DNA of 60,425 nucleotides, from positions 1 to 60,425 of the forward strand of contig SYJV01000454.1 of NCBI GenBank assembly GCA_005798335.1. Reading direction: 5' to 3'. Source of the DNA: Planctomycetaceae bacterium. GTDB lineage: Bacteria > Planctomycetota > Planctomycetia > Pirellulales > Pirellulaceae. This document shows, piece after piece, positions 42,978 through 51,519 of the stretch (positions are counted from its first letter, which is position 1; the number at the start of each line of letters is the position of its first letter). The notes beneath the pieces are model-generated. The model made no database searches and was not told the DNA's origin. It saw only the letters and a list, made by a program, of their open reading frames with translations. A program made the position numbers and the translations under genes.

Positions 42978-44919
42978 CCAAAGCCACCAAGGCGACGATT
43001 CCCAATGCCATCGTCAAAGCATAGTTGGGCAATACGCCCGTCTGATAGGTACGCAACCTGCCGCCAATCGCTGACGGAATCGTCGCACCACGGCGAATTA
43101 CACGGTCGATGAACTGCGAATCGAAAATCCCAACCATTTTGGACAAGTGTTGAGTTGGTGCAACAAGGCAGAAGTAGAACACTTCATCCAAATAAAAGCG
43201 GTTGGAAGTTAGCTCTGCAAATCGCGCGGGCACGCCACTGCGTTTGGCCGCTACGCCGCTGGTCGAAATTGAATAGTAAGCGATCGTCGCACCCGCCATC
43301 ACTAAACCAACCGAAGCGATCACCAACCACCAACCCGCGTGCGGATGAGCATGCGGGTCAGTCAAAAATGGAATCGGTAGCACGAACTCGGCGAGTGCAC
43401 CGGTCGAGGCGATCACAAGTCCGATCAGCGCGCTGCCCACTGCGAGAATGTACAGAGGAGCCAGCATCATGGCCGTTGCTTCATGAGGGTGCGCCCCGGC
43501 CTGAGCCGGCAATTTCACATCACCCCAAAACGTGCGCAGGTAAGCTCGAAAAGTGTAGATGGCGGTCAACAGCGTCGACAGCAATCCCATGAAAAGCCAA
43601 ATCGCAAAAACAGAACCATATTGTGGATTGCCAATCTCAAGCGTCAGTAAACCAAGTATGCCCTCTTTACTCCAAAATCCCGCCAACGGTGGCGCTCCCA
43701 CGAGTGCCAAAGCGCCAATCAAAAACAGAATGTGCGTCGAGGGGAGAACTTTGCGAAGGCCGCCAAATTTACGCATGTCGATACAATCGCCCATCGCATG
43801 CATCACGTTTCCAGCCGTGAGAAATAGCAATGCCTTAAAGAACGCGTGCGTGATCAAATGAAACATGGCCGCGACGACCGCCAGTGGCAACAACTCTCCA
43901 TTGACTCCAGCGCCAAAGGCCAAAAATAGCAGACCGAGTTGGCTGACGGTCGAGTAGGCGAGCACTCGCTTGAGATCATCTTGAAAGAGCGCGATCAAAC
44001 CGCCCAACACAGCCGTAATTGCCCCCAACCAGCCCGCGATCAGTAACACGTCTGGAGTCAATAATAACAATGGCGACATGCGCGCGAGCAAATAAACTCC
44101 TGCGGTGACCATCGTCGTGGCGTGAATCAGCGCGCTCACCGGTGTTGGTCCTTCCATCGCATCGGGCAGCCATACATGGAATGGAAACTGAGCCGACTTG
44201 CCGATCGCTCCAATCAACAGCAACAATCCAACCCACCACAAAAGATCTGGCTGCCGCTGGGCCAGCGCAGGGACCGCATCAAAGATCACGTCAAAGTCAA
44301 GTCTACCCACGGTCGCAAGATTCTCAGCTCCAACCAAACCTATTCCATGCCACAACAACAAGATGCCAACCAGGAAGGCACAGTCGGCCAATCGATTCAC
44401 CAAGAACGCTTTCATCGCCGCTTTGGCAGCGCTCGGACGCCGGTACCAATGGCCGATTAAGAGATAGCTGCACAGGCCCACGCCTTCCCAAAACGCATAC
44501 AACACGAACAAATTCCCGACCAGCACCAGCATCACCATCGCAAACACGAAGGCGCTGATAATTGCAAAAAAACGAGCGTAGCCAGGATCGCCCAACATAT
44601 AACCGCGCGCGTAAACGGCCACCAACAGCGAAATGCACGTGACGACATTCAACTGAATCAAGCCGATTCCATCCAGCCGTGCTGTAATCGGAACATGCAT
44701 GCCACCCAGGCTCAACCATGTGTAACCTTCAGTAATTGCAACATGCACGCCACCCTGACTGGTAAAGAGCAAGATCAGAGAAACCGCTGACGAGATAGAC
44801 AGCCCGACAATGGTGGGCACATGCGCCAGCTCTGCACCTTTGCGAAAAAGGCAAATCAACACACCGGCCAACAACGCCAACATCAGTACCAGTGGTATCA
44901 ACCAAACTAAGTTCAACAT
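42961..44919 (-). CDS. nuoL: NADH-quinone oxidoreductase subunit L
   Basis: Largest antiporter-like subunit of complex I (652 residues from ATG 44919), including the C-terminal lateral helix region that runs along the membrane arm. Core motifs include FAFWEGVGLCSYLLIGHWY, HVWLPDAMEGPTPVSALIHATTMVTAG, VLAYSTVSQLGLL, and HAFFKALLFLTAGNVMHA. The frame also allows a TTG start at 44946 next to the palindrome; the ATG is preferred because the usual hydrophobic N-terminus begins there and GGGA lies just upstream. Confidence 0.95.
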   Translation of the reverse strand: MLNLVWLIPLVLMLALLAGVLICLFRKGAELAHVPTIVGLSISSAVSLILLFTSQGGVHVAITEGYTWLSLGGMHVPITARLDGIGLIQLNVVTCISLLVAVYARGYMLGDPGYARFFAIISAFVFAMVMLVLVGNLFVLYAFWEGVGLCSYLLIGHWYRRPSAAKAAMKAFLVNRLADCAFLVGILLLWHGIGLVGAENLATVGRLDFDVIFDAVPALAQRQPDLLWWVGLLLLIGAIGKSAQFPFHVWLPDAMEGPTPVSALIHATTMVTAGVYLLARMSPLLLLTPDVLLIAGWLGAITAVLGGLIALFQDDLKRVLAYSTVSQLGLLFLAFGAGVNGELLPLAVVAAMFHLITHAFFKALLFLTAGNVMHAMGDCIDMRKFGGLRKVLPSTHILFLIGALALVGAPPLAGFWSKEGILGLLTLEIGNPQYGSVFAIWLFMGLLSTLLTAIYTFRAYLRTFWGDVKLPAQAGAHPHEATAMMLAPLYILAVGSALIGLVIASTGALAEFVLPIPFLTDPHAHPHAGWWLVIASVGLVMAGATIAYYSISTSGVAAKRSGVPARFAELTSNRFYLDEVFYFCLVAPTQHLSKMVGIFDSQFIDRVIRRGATIPSAIGGRLRTYQTGVLPNYALTMALGIVALVALAFLRG

Positions 44920-44946
44920 GTATCCCAGACTTTTCGTAAGTTCCAA

Positions 44947-45033
44947 GTACCAGCCCGAAGCGCCAGCGAGTGAATTCGGCGCACGGCATTCCCACGATTA
45001 ACCAATTCACTCGCTGGCGCTTCGGGCTAGTAC
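44947..45033. repeat. Palindromic element between nuoK and nuoL
   Basis: Arms 44947-44976 and 45004-45033 are reverse complements at 29 of 30 positions, with a 27-nt loop. The core CCCGAAGCGCCAGCGAGTG is closely related to the stem of element A (10316-10338). It would form a strong hairpin in the nuo mRNA. Confidence 0.8.
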
Positions 45034-45035
45034 TG

Positions 45036-45485
45036 TCATGCTTTCAATGTGTCAAGCGCTCCGTCCTTCGAAACCCTAACTGGATTCACCAGCGGATCGG
45101 TGCCCGCTGGAGTTAACACAGGGTAGGATTCGATCGGTTCGTTTTGCTCAACGGGGACTTCCACGTTTGCCTCGCGGTCCGTTTCCCGCAGGTCGCTCCA
45201 AGCCGCAATGTCCAAGGTGGCCTTGCGTTTGAACAGCGAGACGACCAGCGCCAAACCGATGGCGGCTTCACACGAAGCAATCGTCAGGATCAAAACGGCG
45301 AACAATTGTCCTTGATAGTTTTGATAATGGGCTCCAAACGCGATGAAGTTCATCGCCACTGCAGCCAACATGAGTTCGACGGACAAGAACATCAAGATCA
45401 TGTTCTTGCGAGATAGAAACCCAACTATGCCGATCGCGAACAGCGTGGCAGCAAGCATCAATGTCTGAAAAGTCGCGGGGTTCAT
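45036..45485 (-). CDS. nuoK: NADH-quinone oxidoreductase subunit K
   Basis: Small membrane subunit of complex I. Three helices occupy residues 1-90, with the conserved glutamates in FLSVELML and ASCEAAIGLALV that form the proton path. At 149 residues it is longer than the usual 100, because it has a polar C-terminal tail of about 50 residues (EANVEVPVEQNEPIESYP). It overlaps nuoJ by 4 nt (ATGA). Confidence 0.94.
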   Translation of the reverse strand: MNPATFQTLMLAATLFAIGIVGFLSRKNMILMFLSVELMLAAVAMNFIAFGAHYQNYQGQLFAVLILTIASCEAAIGLALVVSLFKRKATLDIAAWSDLRETDREANVEVPVEQNEPIESYPVLTPAGTDPLVNPVRVSKDGALDTLKA

Positions 45486-46078
45486 CGATTACCTCCAGGG
45501 CGTGCCGAGGCAACGCGCTTGGCAGTTTGTGCCGATGCGGAAGGGACAGGTACCAATGCGGGACTAACGTTTATGCCAGACTCTGTTTTTTCGGCGGGAT
45601 CGTTCTGCGCGTCCTGGGCAATGACAATCGCGGCTATCGTGGCGACCAGCAACAGCAATCCGACTATCTCGACCGTCCAGATGAAATCGGTAAACATCAG
45701 TTTGCCGAGTTCTGCGACTTGGGATGGGACGTGCGGCGCGGGAGGTTCGATAGAAATTTCCCGAATAGCTGCGAACAAGAAACTGAACAGCAGCATGCCT
45801 ATCACGATCGACCATACCGGAGCATTGCGACTGAGGTCGTAGAGTTGCAGACGACTACGTTGAGCGAACATCAACACGAACAGGAAGACGATAATCGTGG
45901 CGCCGGTGTAGACGATCATCGTCGCGGCAGCCAGATACGGGGCGTCGTTCATTACGAAGACGCCGCACGTGGCTAAGACAACTGCCGCAAAGCTTAGCGC
46001 CGAATAAATCGGCTGACGAAAAGCGAGGAATCCAACGCCCGCAAACACAGCTAGACAACTGTAGAAAAATAGTAACAT
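45482..46078 (-). CDS. nuoJ: NADH-quinone oxidoreductase subunit J
   Basis: Five-helix membrane subunit of complex I (198 residues), with the conserved LAAATMIVYTGATIIVFLFVLM (about 50-70) that contains the pi-bulge region of helix 3. A polar C-terminal tail of about 40 residues follows the last helix. It is one nucleotide from nuoI upstream and overlaps nuoK. Confidence 0.93.
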   Translation of the reverse strand: MLLFFYSCLAVFAGVGFLAFRQPIYSALSFAAVVLATCGVFVMNDAPYLAAATMIVYTGATIIVFLFVLMFAQRSRLQLYDLSRNAPVWSIVIGMLLFSFLFAAIREISIEPPAPHVPSQVAELGKLMFTDFIWTVEIVGLLLLVATIAAIVIAQDAQNDPAEKTESGINVSPALVPVPSASAQTAKRVASARPGGNR

Positions 46079-46079
46079 C

Positions 46080-46748
46080 TCAACTCCGTAACTGCGTGGC
46101 CTGTGGCTCGACGAATTCCGAGGCTGGGCCCAGTTTGCCGCTAGTCGTACGCACAGGGTCCTTGCCGGTAGTACTTGTAATGTCGAAAACCTCCAGCAGC
46201 TTTTCCTTGTCGAACATCATTTCTTCGCGGGTAGCGCCGGTTAGATCATAAATGCTCGTCAATTCAATCGCGTCGACGGGGCACGCTTGTTCGCACATGC
46301 CGCAATAAATACAACGCAGTTCATCGATTTCGAATTTCTCCGGAAACTTGTCACGATCTTGCCAAGCCGGATCGTCCTTCGGTGCTGCTGCGGCTTCGAT
46401 GGAAATGCAATTAGCCGGACAAGCTGTTTGGCACAGAAAACAAGCCACGCACTTGACGCGACCCTGACTGTCGCGATTCAAGCGATGCACACCGCGGTAA
46501 TTGGCGGGCATGATCGGCTCGACTTCAGGATACTGCCGCGTTTCATTGCGGACAAACATTCTGCGGATAGTCGTGCCAATGCCGGACGCGATGGCTGGCA
46601 AATACAAAGTCTCCATCAAGCCCAGCGTTGGGGACTCGGCCCATTTGACATTCTTTTTCGCGCCAGGTTGCTCGGCATTCGCCGCACGTCGCGTTTCGCC
46701 ACTGGTTTGTGGTTGAGCGCCATTAGTTTGCGTTTGAGCGTCAGTCAT
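46080..46748 (-). CDS. nuoI: NADH-quinone oxidoreductase subunit I
   Basis: Peripheral-arm subunit carrying the N6a and N6b [4Fe-4S] clusters. Two ferredoxin motifs are complete: CVACFLCQTACPANC (about 100-114) and CIYCGMCEQACPVDA (about 145-160). The 222-residue length includes an N-terminal extension of about 30 polar residues (Gln, Thr and Ala rich) not usual in short NuoI proteins. Its start overlaps the nuoH 3' end by 8 nt. Confidence 0.95.
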   Translation of the reverse strand: MTDAQTQTNGAQPQTSGETRRAANAEQPGAKKNVKWAESPTLGLMETLYLPAIASGIGTTIRRMFVRNETRQYPEVEPIMPANYRGVHRLNRDSQGRVKCVACFLCQTACPANCISIEAAAAPKDDPAWQDRDKFPEKFEIDELRCIYCGMCEQACPVDAIELTSIYDLTGATREEMMFDKEKLLEVFDITSTTGKDPVRTTSGKLGPASEFVEPQATQLRS

Positions 46749-47580
46749 GACTCAGCCCCCGGCGATAATAGAAACCGAATCGTCTTTCGACGGGAATCGT
46801 CGTAGAAGTCCGCTGCGATGCCTTTTTCGGAGACATTTTTGCAATGCCAAACGACAGCAAGATGAGTACGGAAATCGCCGCCATCCACCACCGACTCAAA
46901 TCCATGGTCAAGACAATCACCAACCCCGTGAGATTGCACAAACCCATCGGGACCAATCCAGTCCACGCGACGGCCATTAGTTGATCGAAACGAAATCGAG
47001 GCAGCGTCCAGCGCAGTTGCATGATCAAACCGATAACCAGCGCAACTTTTGCTAGTAAGACCAACCAGCGCACTAGGTACCCGGTCAATGATCCATCGAC
47101 TGGTCCAGTCAAACCCGGGAAATGCCAGCCACCTAGGAACAGCAGGGCGGTCAGAAAACTGATCGTGACCACGTGTGTGTACTCGGCAAGGAAGAACAAC
47201 ACGAATTTTATTCCGCTGTACTCCGTGTGAAATCCGCCCACTAATTCCTGCTCACATTCCGGCAAGTCAAATGGCAAACGATTCGTTTCCGCCAGTGCGG
47301 CAGTGAAAAAGATGATGGCCGCCAGCGGTTGCCACCAGACGTTCCAGTTGGCCAATCCGACTCCTTGAGCTTCAACGATGCGTTCGATATTCAAACTTCC
47401 CGCGATGGCGATAACACCGATCAGCGACAGCCCCAGAGGAATCTCATAGCTGATGAACTGGGCGCACGATCGGACCGCTCCATACAGACTGTATTTATTG
47501 TTCGACGCCCAGCCTCCCAAGATGATGCCGTAGGCGGATAAGCTAGAAATCGCCAACAGGTACAACAAGCCACTGTCCAC
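46741..47580 (-). CDS. nuoH: NADH-quinone oxidoreductase subunit H, C-terminal part after in-frame stop
   Basis: The C-terminal 279 codons of NuoH, the quinone-site membrane subunit. It includes GLLYLLAISSLSAYGIILGGWASNNKYS, the loop with ETNRLPFDLPECEQELVGGFHTEYSG (acidic residues of the E-channel and quinone site), and helices to the C-terminus. It is in the same frame as the N-terminal part at 47608-47928; only a TAA and 9 sense codons lie between. The nominal start at 47580 is a GTG with no Shine-Dalgarno. All other nuo genes are intact, which argues against general decay of the operon. Confidence 0.8.
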   Translation of the reverse strand: MDSGLLYLLAISSLSAYGIILGGWASNNKYSLYGAVRSCAQFISYEIPLGLSLIGVIAIAGSLNIERIVEAQGVGLANWNVWWQPLAAIIFFTAALAETNRLPFDLPECEQELVGGFHTEYSGIKFVLFFLAEYTHVVTISFLTALLFLGGWHFPGLTGPVDGSLTGYLVRWLVLLAKVALVIGLIMQLRWTLPRFRFDQLMAVAWTGLVPMGLCNLTGLVIVLTMDLSRWWMAAISVLILLSFGIAKMSPKKASQRTSTTIPVERRFGFYYRRGLSHD

Positions 47581-47607
47581 GCTGGGCGCGATGATCGCCC
47601 GAAAGCC

Positions 47608-47928
47608 TTAAGCCGGCTGCGATGACGCTGGTCCAAACGGAACGACGGCGATGGCCATCATGGCACAGATAAGTCCGATGGTTGGAGCGATCAGATATAC
47701 CGGCTTCAGGACGTGCTGAGGGATGACTTGCTCTTTGAGGAAGATCTTGATTCCATCCGCCACAGCCTGCAACAACCCCGCTGGTCCGACGCGATTAGGG
47801 CCGATGCGATTTTGAATCAGCGCCGCCAGCTTGCGTTCGATAAAGGTCAAGTACAATCCCGCCAGGGGAATCACCACCAATACGATATTGATTGCCACCA
47901 GCAGCGGCCACAACTGTCCCCAACTCAT
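47608..47928 (-). CDS. nuoH: NADH-quinone oxidoreductase subunit H, N-terminal part ending at in-frame TAA
   Basis: The first 106 codons of NuoH: helix 1, then FIERKLAALIQNRIGPNRVGP (the conserved amphipathic region at the quinone entry), LLQAVADGIKIFLKE, and helix 2. It ends at TAA (47608-47610) in the loop before helix 3, after VVPFGPASSQPA. Reading the stop as sense restores a normal protein of about 395 residues continuing to 46741. A single base change from TAT or TAC would produce this TAA. The ATG shares one base with the nuoG stop. Confidence 0.85.
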   Translation of the reverse strand: MSWGQLWPLLVAINIVLVVIPLAGLYLTFIERKLAALIQNRIGPNRVGPAGLLQAVADGIKIFLKEQVIPQHVLKPVYLIAPTIGLICAMMAIAVVPFGPASSQPA

Positions 47929-49697
47929 TACAGCACCTGTACCCCTTCCTCACCGATTTCGCCGTTGCCCAATTTCGCGAACTTCGGGATCTGCTTCGCC
48001 AATTCAGCGCGCAGGGATTGCGAATGGTACAGGCCCTTGCGTCCAGCCAACTCCATCAAGATTCTCCCATCGCCTCTGGCATCTCCTGGCGGACGAATGG
48101 CAACGCGCTGCAACTGAGCCAACCCTCCATGATTGATCACGATTCCTTCGCGTTCGGCAAACGAAGCGCCTGCCAACACGAAATCCGCCGAGTCGCTCAC
48201 AGGGCTGCGCACCATGTCCAGAACCACTAACAGTTTCAAACTTGCAAGTACCGCGACTGTGTTCGCATCAGTCCAGCCATCCGGATAGCCACCGACAACG
48301 AAGGCACCTCCGTAAGTTCCGTTGCGAATACCATTCAGGCAGCCATCGAAATCCAAGATGCGATCTTGGAAACGATCGACGATCGCTGCCACGCCGCGAT
48401 AATTGGGACATTTCTCCGCGCGAATCGTGAAGCGAACTTTGTCTCGGCTGGGCGGTTCTCCCTTGGGGCTCTTCGGGTAACAGTCATCTTGGCCTTGGCG
48501 AGGCACAGGCCCCATTGCAAAAGCGATCTTCGCGTCGACGCCGCGCAGGTAGGTGCATAGCAAGTAAGCTTCTTCACAGGCCATGAAGGGAGACAATACT
48601 GCCACGAATTTCCCTGAGTTTGATTTCGCGAATTTCGCGATGGCCGAGCGGGCATTCAGCAGGATGTCAGGCCAAGGGTCCACCGATGCCAAGTCAGCTT
48701 GATTCGCCTGAACACCGTTACCGTTGCTGGAGTGCATCTTCGCATTGCCGTTCGACTCGCCGAGCGCGCGCCCCTGGCGCGGTCCTGTCAAGCGTTGTTC
48801 ACCGTGGATATACTTCCAGCCGAATCGTCCGTCGTCGCACATGAACGAGCCTTGTGCTTGTGGATTTTCGCGAGGCCGAATGCGATACACTTGGTCTTTA
48901 TTCTGGTCGACGTGAATGCTGCAACCGGTGCTACAGCCTGGGCACACACTCTCGACACTTTTCAGCCACCAGACTCTCTTTTTGTAAAGAAAATCCTTGC
49001 TGCACAACGCGCCGACGGGACACAAATCGACCACGTTTCCGGCGAGCTTGTTATTGCACGGCTGGCCTGGAAAGACGTCGATCTCTTCCACGCTGCCGCG
49101 ACTGATGACTTGCAACTCGGCCGTACCACTGACTTCGCGAGTAAAGCGAACACAGCGGGTACACATCACGCAGCGGTCGGTAAAGAGCGCGATCTGATCG
49201 CCGATGTGGTCCTTGTCTTGCCGCTGTACTTTGGGTTCGTGCAGGCGGCTATGCGGCCGACCGAATTTGTAAGAATAGTCTTGCAAGTAGCATTCGCCCG
49301 CTTGATCGCAAATGGAACAATCGAGCGGATGATTGAGCAGCAGGAACTCAAGCGTCTGTTGTTGAGCTTGCTTGACTTTCTCAGTATTGGTTTTGATGAC
49401 CGTTCCAGGATTCGCCAGAGTTTGGCAGGCCGGAACGAGCCTAGGAAGCATCGTCACTTCGCCACTGGCCGACTTCGTCCCCATTTCAACCAAACACATT
49501 CGGCAACTCGCCACAACGGATAAATCCGGATGCCAACAGTAGTGCGGTATTTCCACACCTGCTTTCTCGGCTGCCTGGACCAGATTGCATTTTGCGTCGA
49601 TCTCGATTTCGATATTGTCTATAAACACGGTCTTCGGCGCCTGCGCTACCGAGGATTTGGACTCTGGCTTGTCGATTAACTTCGTGTTAGTTGTCAC
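47928..49697 (-). CDS. nuoG: NADH-quinone oxidoreductase subunit G
   Basis: Iron-sulfur subunit of the NADH arm (589 residues, shorter than the roughly 900 of E. coli). It has the N-terminal [2Fe-2S] domain (HYCWHPDLSVVASCRMCLVEMG), the His-liganded [4Fe-4S] segment (NHPLDCSICDQAGECYLQ), a further cluster (CVMCTRCVRFTREVSG, CPVGALCSK), and CPGCSTGCS, which matches the optional N7 cluster. The following molybdopterin-oxidoreductase-like region is abbreviated and cofactor-free in this family. It lies 17 nt after nuoF. Confidence 0.94.
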   Translation of the reverse strand: MTTNTKLIDKPESKSSVAQAPKTVFIDNIEIEIDAKCNLVQAAEKAGVEIPHYCWHPDLSVVASCRMCLVEMGTKSASGEVTMLPRLVPACQTLANPGTVIKTNTEKVKQAQQQTLEFLLLNHPLDCSICDQAGECYLQDYSYKFGRPHSRLHEPKVQRQDKDHIGDQIALFTDRCVMCTRCVRFTREVSGTAELQVISRGSVEEIDVFPGQPCNNKLAGNVVDLCPVGALCSKDFLYKKRVWWLKSVESVCPGCSTGCSIHVDQNKDQVYRIRPRENPQAQGSFMCDDGRFGWKYIHGEQRLTGPRQGRALGESNGNAKMHSSNGNGVQANQADLASVDPWPDILLNARSAIAKFAKSNSGKFVAVLSPFMACEEAYLLCTYLRGVDAKIAFAMGPVPRQGQDDCYPKSPKGEPPSRDKVRFTIRAEKCPNYRGVAAIVDRFQDRILDFDGCLNGIRNGTYGGAFVVGGYPDGWTDANTVAVLASLKLLVVLDMVRSPVSDSADFVLAGASFAEREGIVINHGGLAQLQRVAIRPPGDARGDGRILMELAGRKGLYHSQSLRAELAKQIPKFAKLGNGEIGEEGVQVL

Positions 49698-49714
49698 TTA
49701 ATCTGTACCGTGCT

Positions 49715-51046
49715 TTAGTGTGCGATTGCCAATTCTCGAGATTCGCTCTTTTGTCCGCTGTTGATGTACTCTTCGAACTCGGGCCGAAATTTCTTCAAGG
49801 CGTTCTTAATCGGCCAAGCTGCTCCGTCAGCTAATCCACAAATCGTTGTACCGGGTATCGTGCCCATCGATTTGGAAATATCTTCCAACGTTGTGAGATC
49901 GTCCATCGTTCCATGGCCTTGGCGAATGCGTTGCAGGATCTTGGACGACCAGGCGGTACCCTCGCGACAAGGCGTACATTGACCGCATGATTCGTGGGCA
50001 AAGAATCGGCAAGTGTTGTACAGGACATCGATCATGCTCGTCGCGTCGTCGATCACGATTACCGCGGCTGTCCCCAGTCCTAAACAGCCAGCTCTTCCCG
50101 GTCCGTTGAAGTCCAGAGGAGTATCGAGTTCCGACGCGGATAGAAATCCCATGCTGATGCCACCGGGCACAATTGCCTTGGCCGCGCGTCCTTTCCAAAC
50201 TCCACCTGCGTGTTTGTCAATCAACTCGCGAGCCGTCACGCCGAGAGGCAATTCAACTAAGCCCGGTTTGTTCACATGACCGCTGATGCAATAAAGTTTG
50301 GGGCCGTAACTGCCCGCATCTCGTGGATTGTTGGGGTCTCTGGGAATCCCAATCGACTTGAACCAGGCAATTCCCTTGTCCATGATGTGTGTGACGCACG
50401 CCATCGTTTCGACGTTGTTCACGACCGTTGGACGTCGGAAGGCACCTTCGACTGCGGGGAACGGAGGCTTGATCCGAGGCCAAGCTCGCTTGCCCTCCAG
50501 GCTCTCGATCAAACCGGTTTCTTCGCCGCAGATGTAGGCACCGGCTCCCCGATGCAAGTAGATGTCCAACGCATAACCCGACCCGAGAATGTTCTTGCCC
50601 AGCAAGTTGTTGGCGTACATTTCCTGGATGGCTTTTTCGAGCGTGCGATAGCAGCGTCCGTATTCGTAGCGCAGATAGAAATACGCGGTGGTCGCTTTGG
50701 TCGCGTAGCTCGTGATGACGATCCCTTCCAGAATCTGATGGGGATCCTCTTCGATCAACACTCGATTGTTGAACGTGCCTGGTTCGCTTTCATCGCCGTT
50801 AACGCACAAGTAAATCGGGCCTGTGTTATTTTTCGGTAAGAATGACCACTTCATACCCGCGAGGAAGCCCGCACCACCTCGCCCGCGCAGAGCCGATTCG
50901 ATCATCAATTGAACGATCTCCTCGGGCTTTTTCGCAATGGCATTGCGCAGGCCGACGTAGCCACCATCCGCCAGATACGATTTCAAACTCGTACTGTCTG
51001 GCCGACCGACGCGGCGAAGCAAAACTGGTTGGTAGGACTCGCTCAT
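49715..51046 (-). CDS. nuoF: NADH-quinone oxidoreductase subunit F
   Basis: NADH-oxidising subunit (443 residues). The Gly-rich NADH/FMN region is RGRGGAGFLAGMKWSF (about 54-69), followed by CVNGDESEPGTFNNR and GAGAYICGEETGLIESLEG. The [4Fe-4S] cluster N3 motif is CGQCTPCREG with the distal Cys in TTICGLADGAAWP. It receives electrons from NADH and passes them to NuoG. The start overlaps nuoE by 4 nt. Confidence 0.96.
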   Translation of the reverse strand: MSESYQPVLLRRVGRPDSTSLKSYLADGGYVGLRNAIAKKPEEIVQLMIESALRGRGGAGFLAGMKWSFLPKNNTGPIYLCVNGDESEPGTFNNRVLIEEDPHQILEGIVITSYATKATTAYFYLRYEYGRCYRTLEKAIQEMYANNLLGKNILGSGYALDIYLHRGAGAYICGEETGLIESLEGKRAWPRIKPPFPAVEGAFRRPTVVNNVETMACVTHIMDKGIAWFKSIGIPRDPNNPRDAGSYGPKLYCISGHVNKPGLVELPLGVTARELIDKHAGGVWKGRAAKAIVPGGISMGFLSASELDTPLDFNGPGRAGCLGLGTAAVIVIDDATSMIDVLYNTCRFFAHESCGQCTPCREGTAWSSKILQRIRQGHGTMDDLTTLEDISKSMGTIPGTTICGLADGAAWPIKNALKKFRPEFEEYINSGQKSESRELAIAH

Positions 51047-51519
51047 GAATTCCCTTCCGCCAACTGAACGATCTGGTCCGCGTCGACGTTCAACAACAAT
51101 TCATCGTCAACCAACATGCACGGAGCGCCTTCGCACGCACCCAAACATTCGGCAACTTCCAGGGTCATCTCGCCGTTGTCGGTCGTATCACCCGGGCTGA
51201 GATGCAGTCGCTGGCAAACTTCGGTCAAAAGTTCTTCGGAACCACGCAACATGCAGGGCAGACTGCGGCAGATCCACACTCGCTTGCGGCCCAGCGGCCG
51301 GTCTTCGTCGCGAAAGAATCCGTAGAACGACAGAGTGTCGTGAATCTGCGATGGCGCCAGGTCTAGCATTTCGGCGATCTCGACCATCGCGGCGCGCGAC
51401 ACGCATCGCGACTCTTGCTGCACCAAGTGGCAGATTGGCAACGTCAACGCTTGCTTGTGCGGGTAGCGTTTCGCAAGTTCGCTGACTTGATGTTTAATGG
51501 AATCCGGTAAAACGCTCAT
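51043..51519 (-). CDS. nuoE: NADH-quinone oxidoreductase subunit E
   Basis: Thioredoxin-fold [2Fe-2S] subunit (158 residues). The cluster N1a ligands are in CRSLPC (Cys-x4-Cys) and CLGAC (Cys-x3-Cys), with GAPCMLVDDELL following as usual. It pairs with NuoF. It overlaps both nuoD and nuoF by 4 nt, so translation is probably coupled. Confidence 0.95.
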   Translation of the reverse strand: MSVLPDSIKHQVSELAKRYPHKQALTLPICHLVQQESRCVSRAAMVEIAEMLDLAPSQIHDTLSFYGFFRDEDRPLGRKRVWICRSLPCMLRGSEELLTEVCQRLHLSPGDTTDNGEMTLEVAECLGACEGAPCMLVDDELLLNVDADQIVQLAEGNS

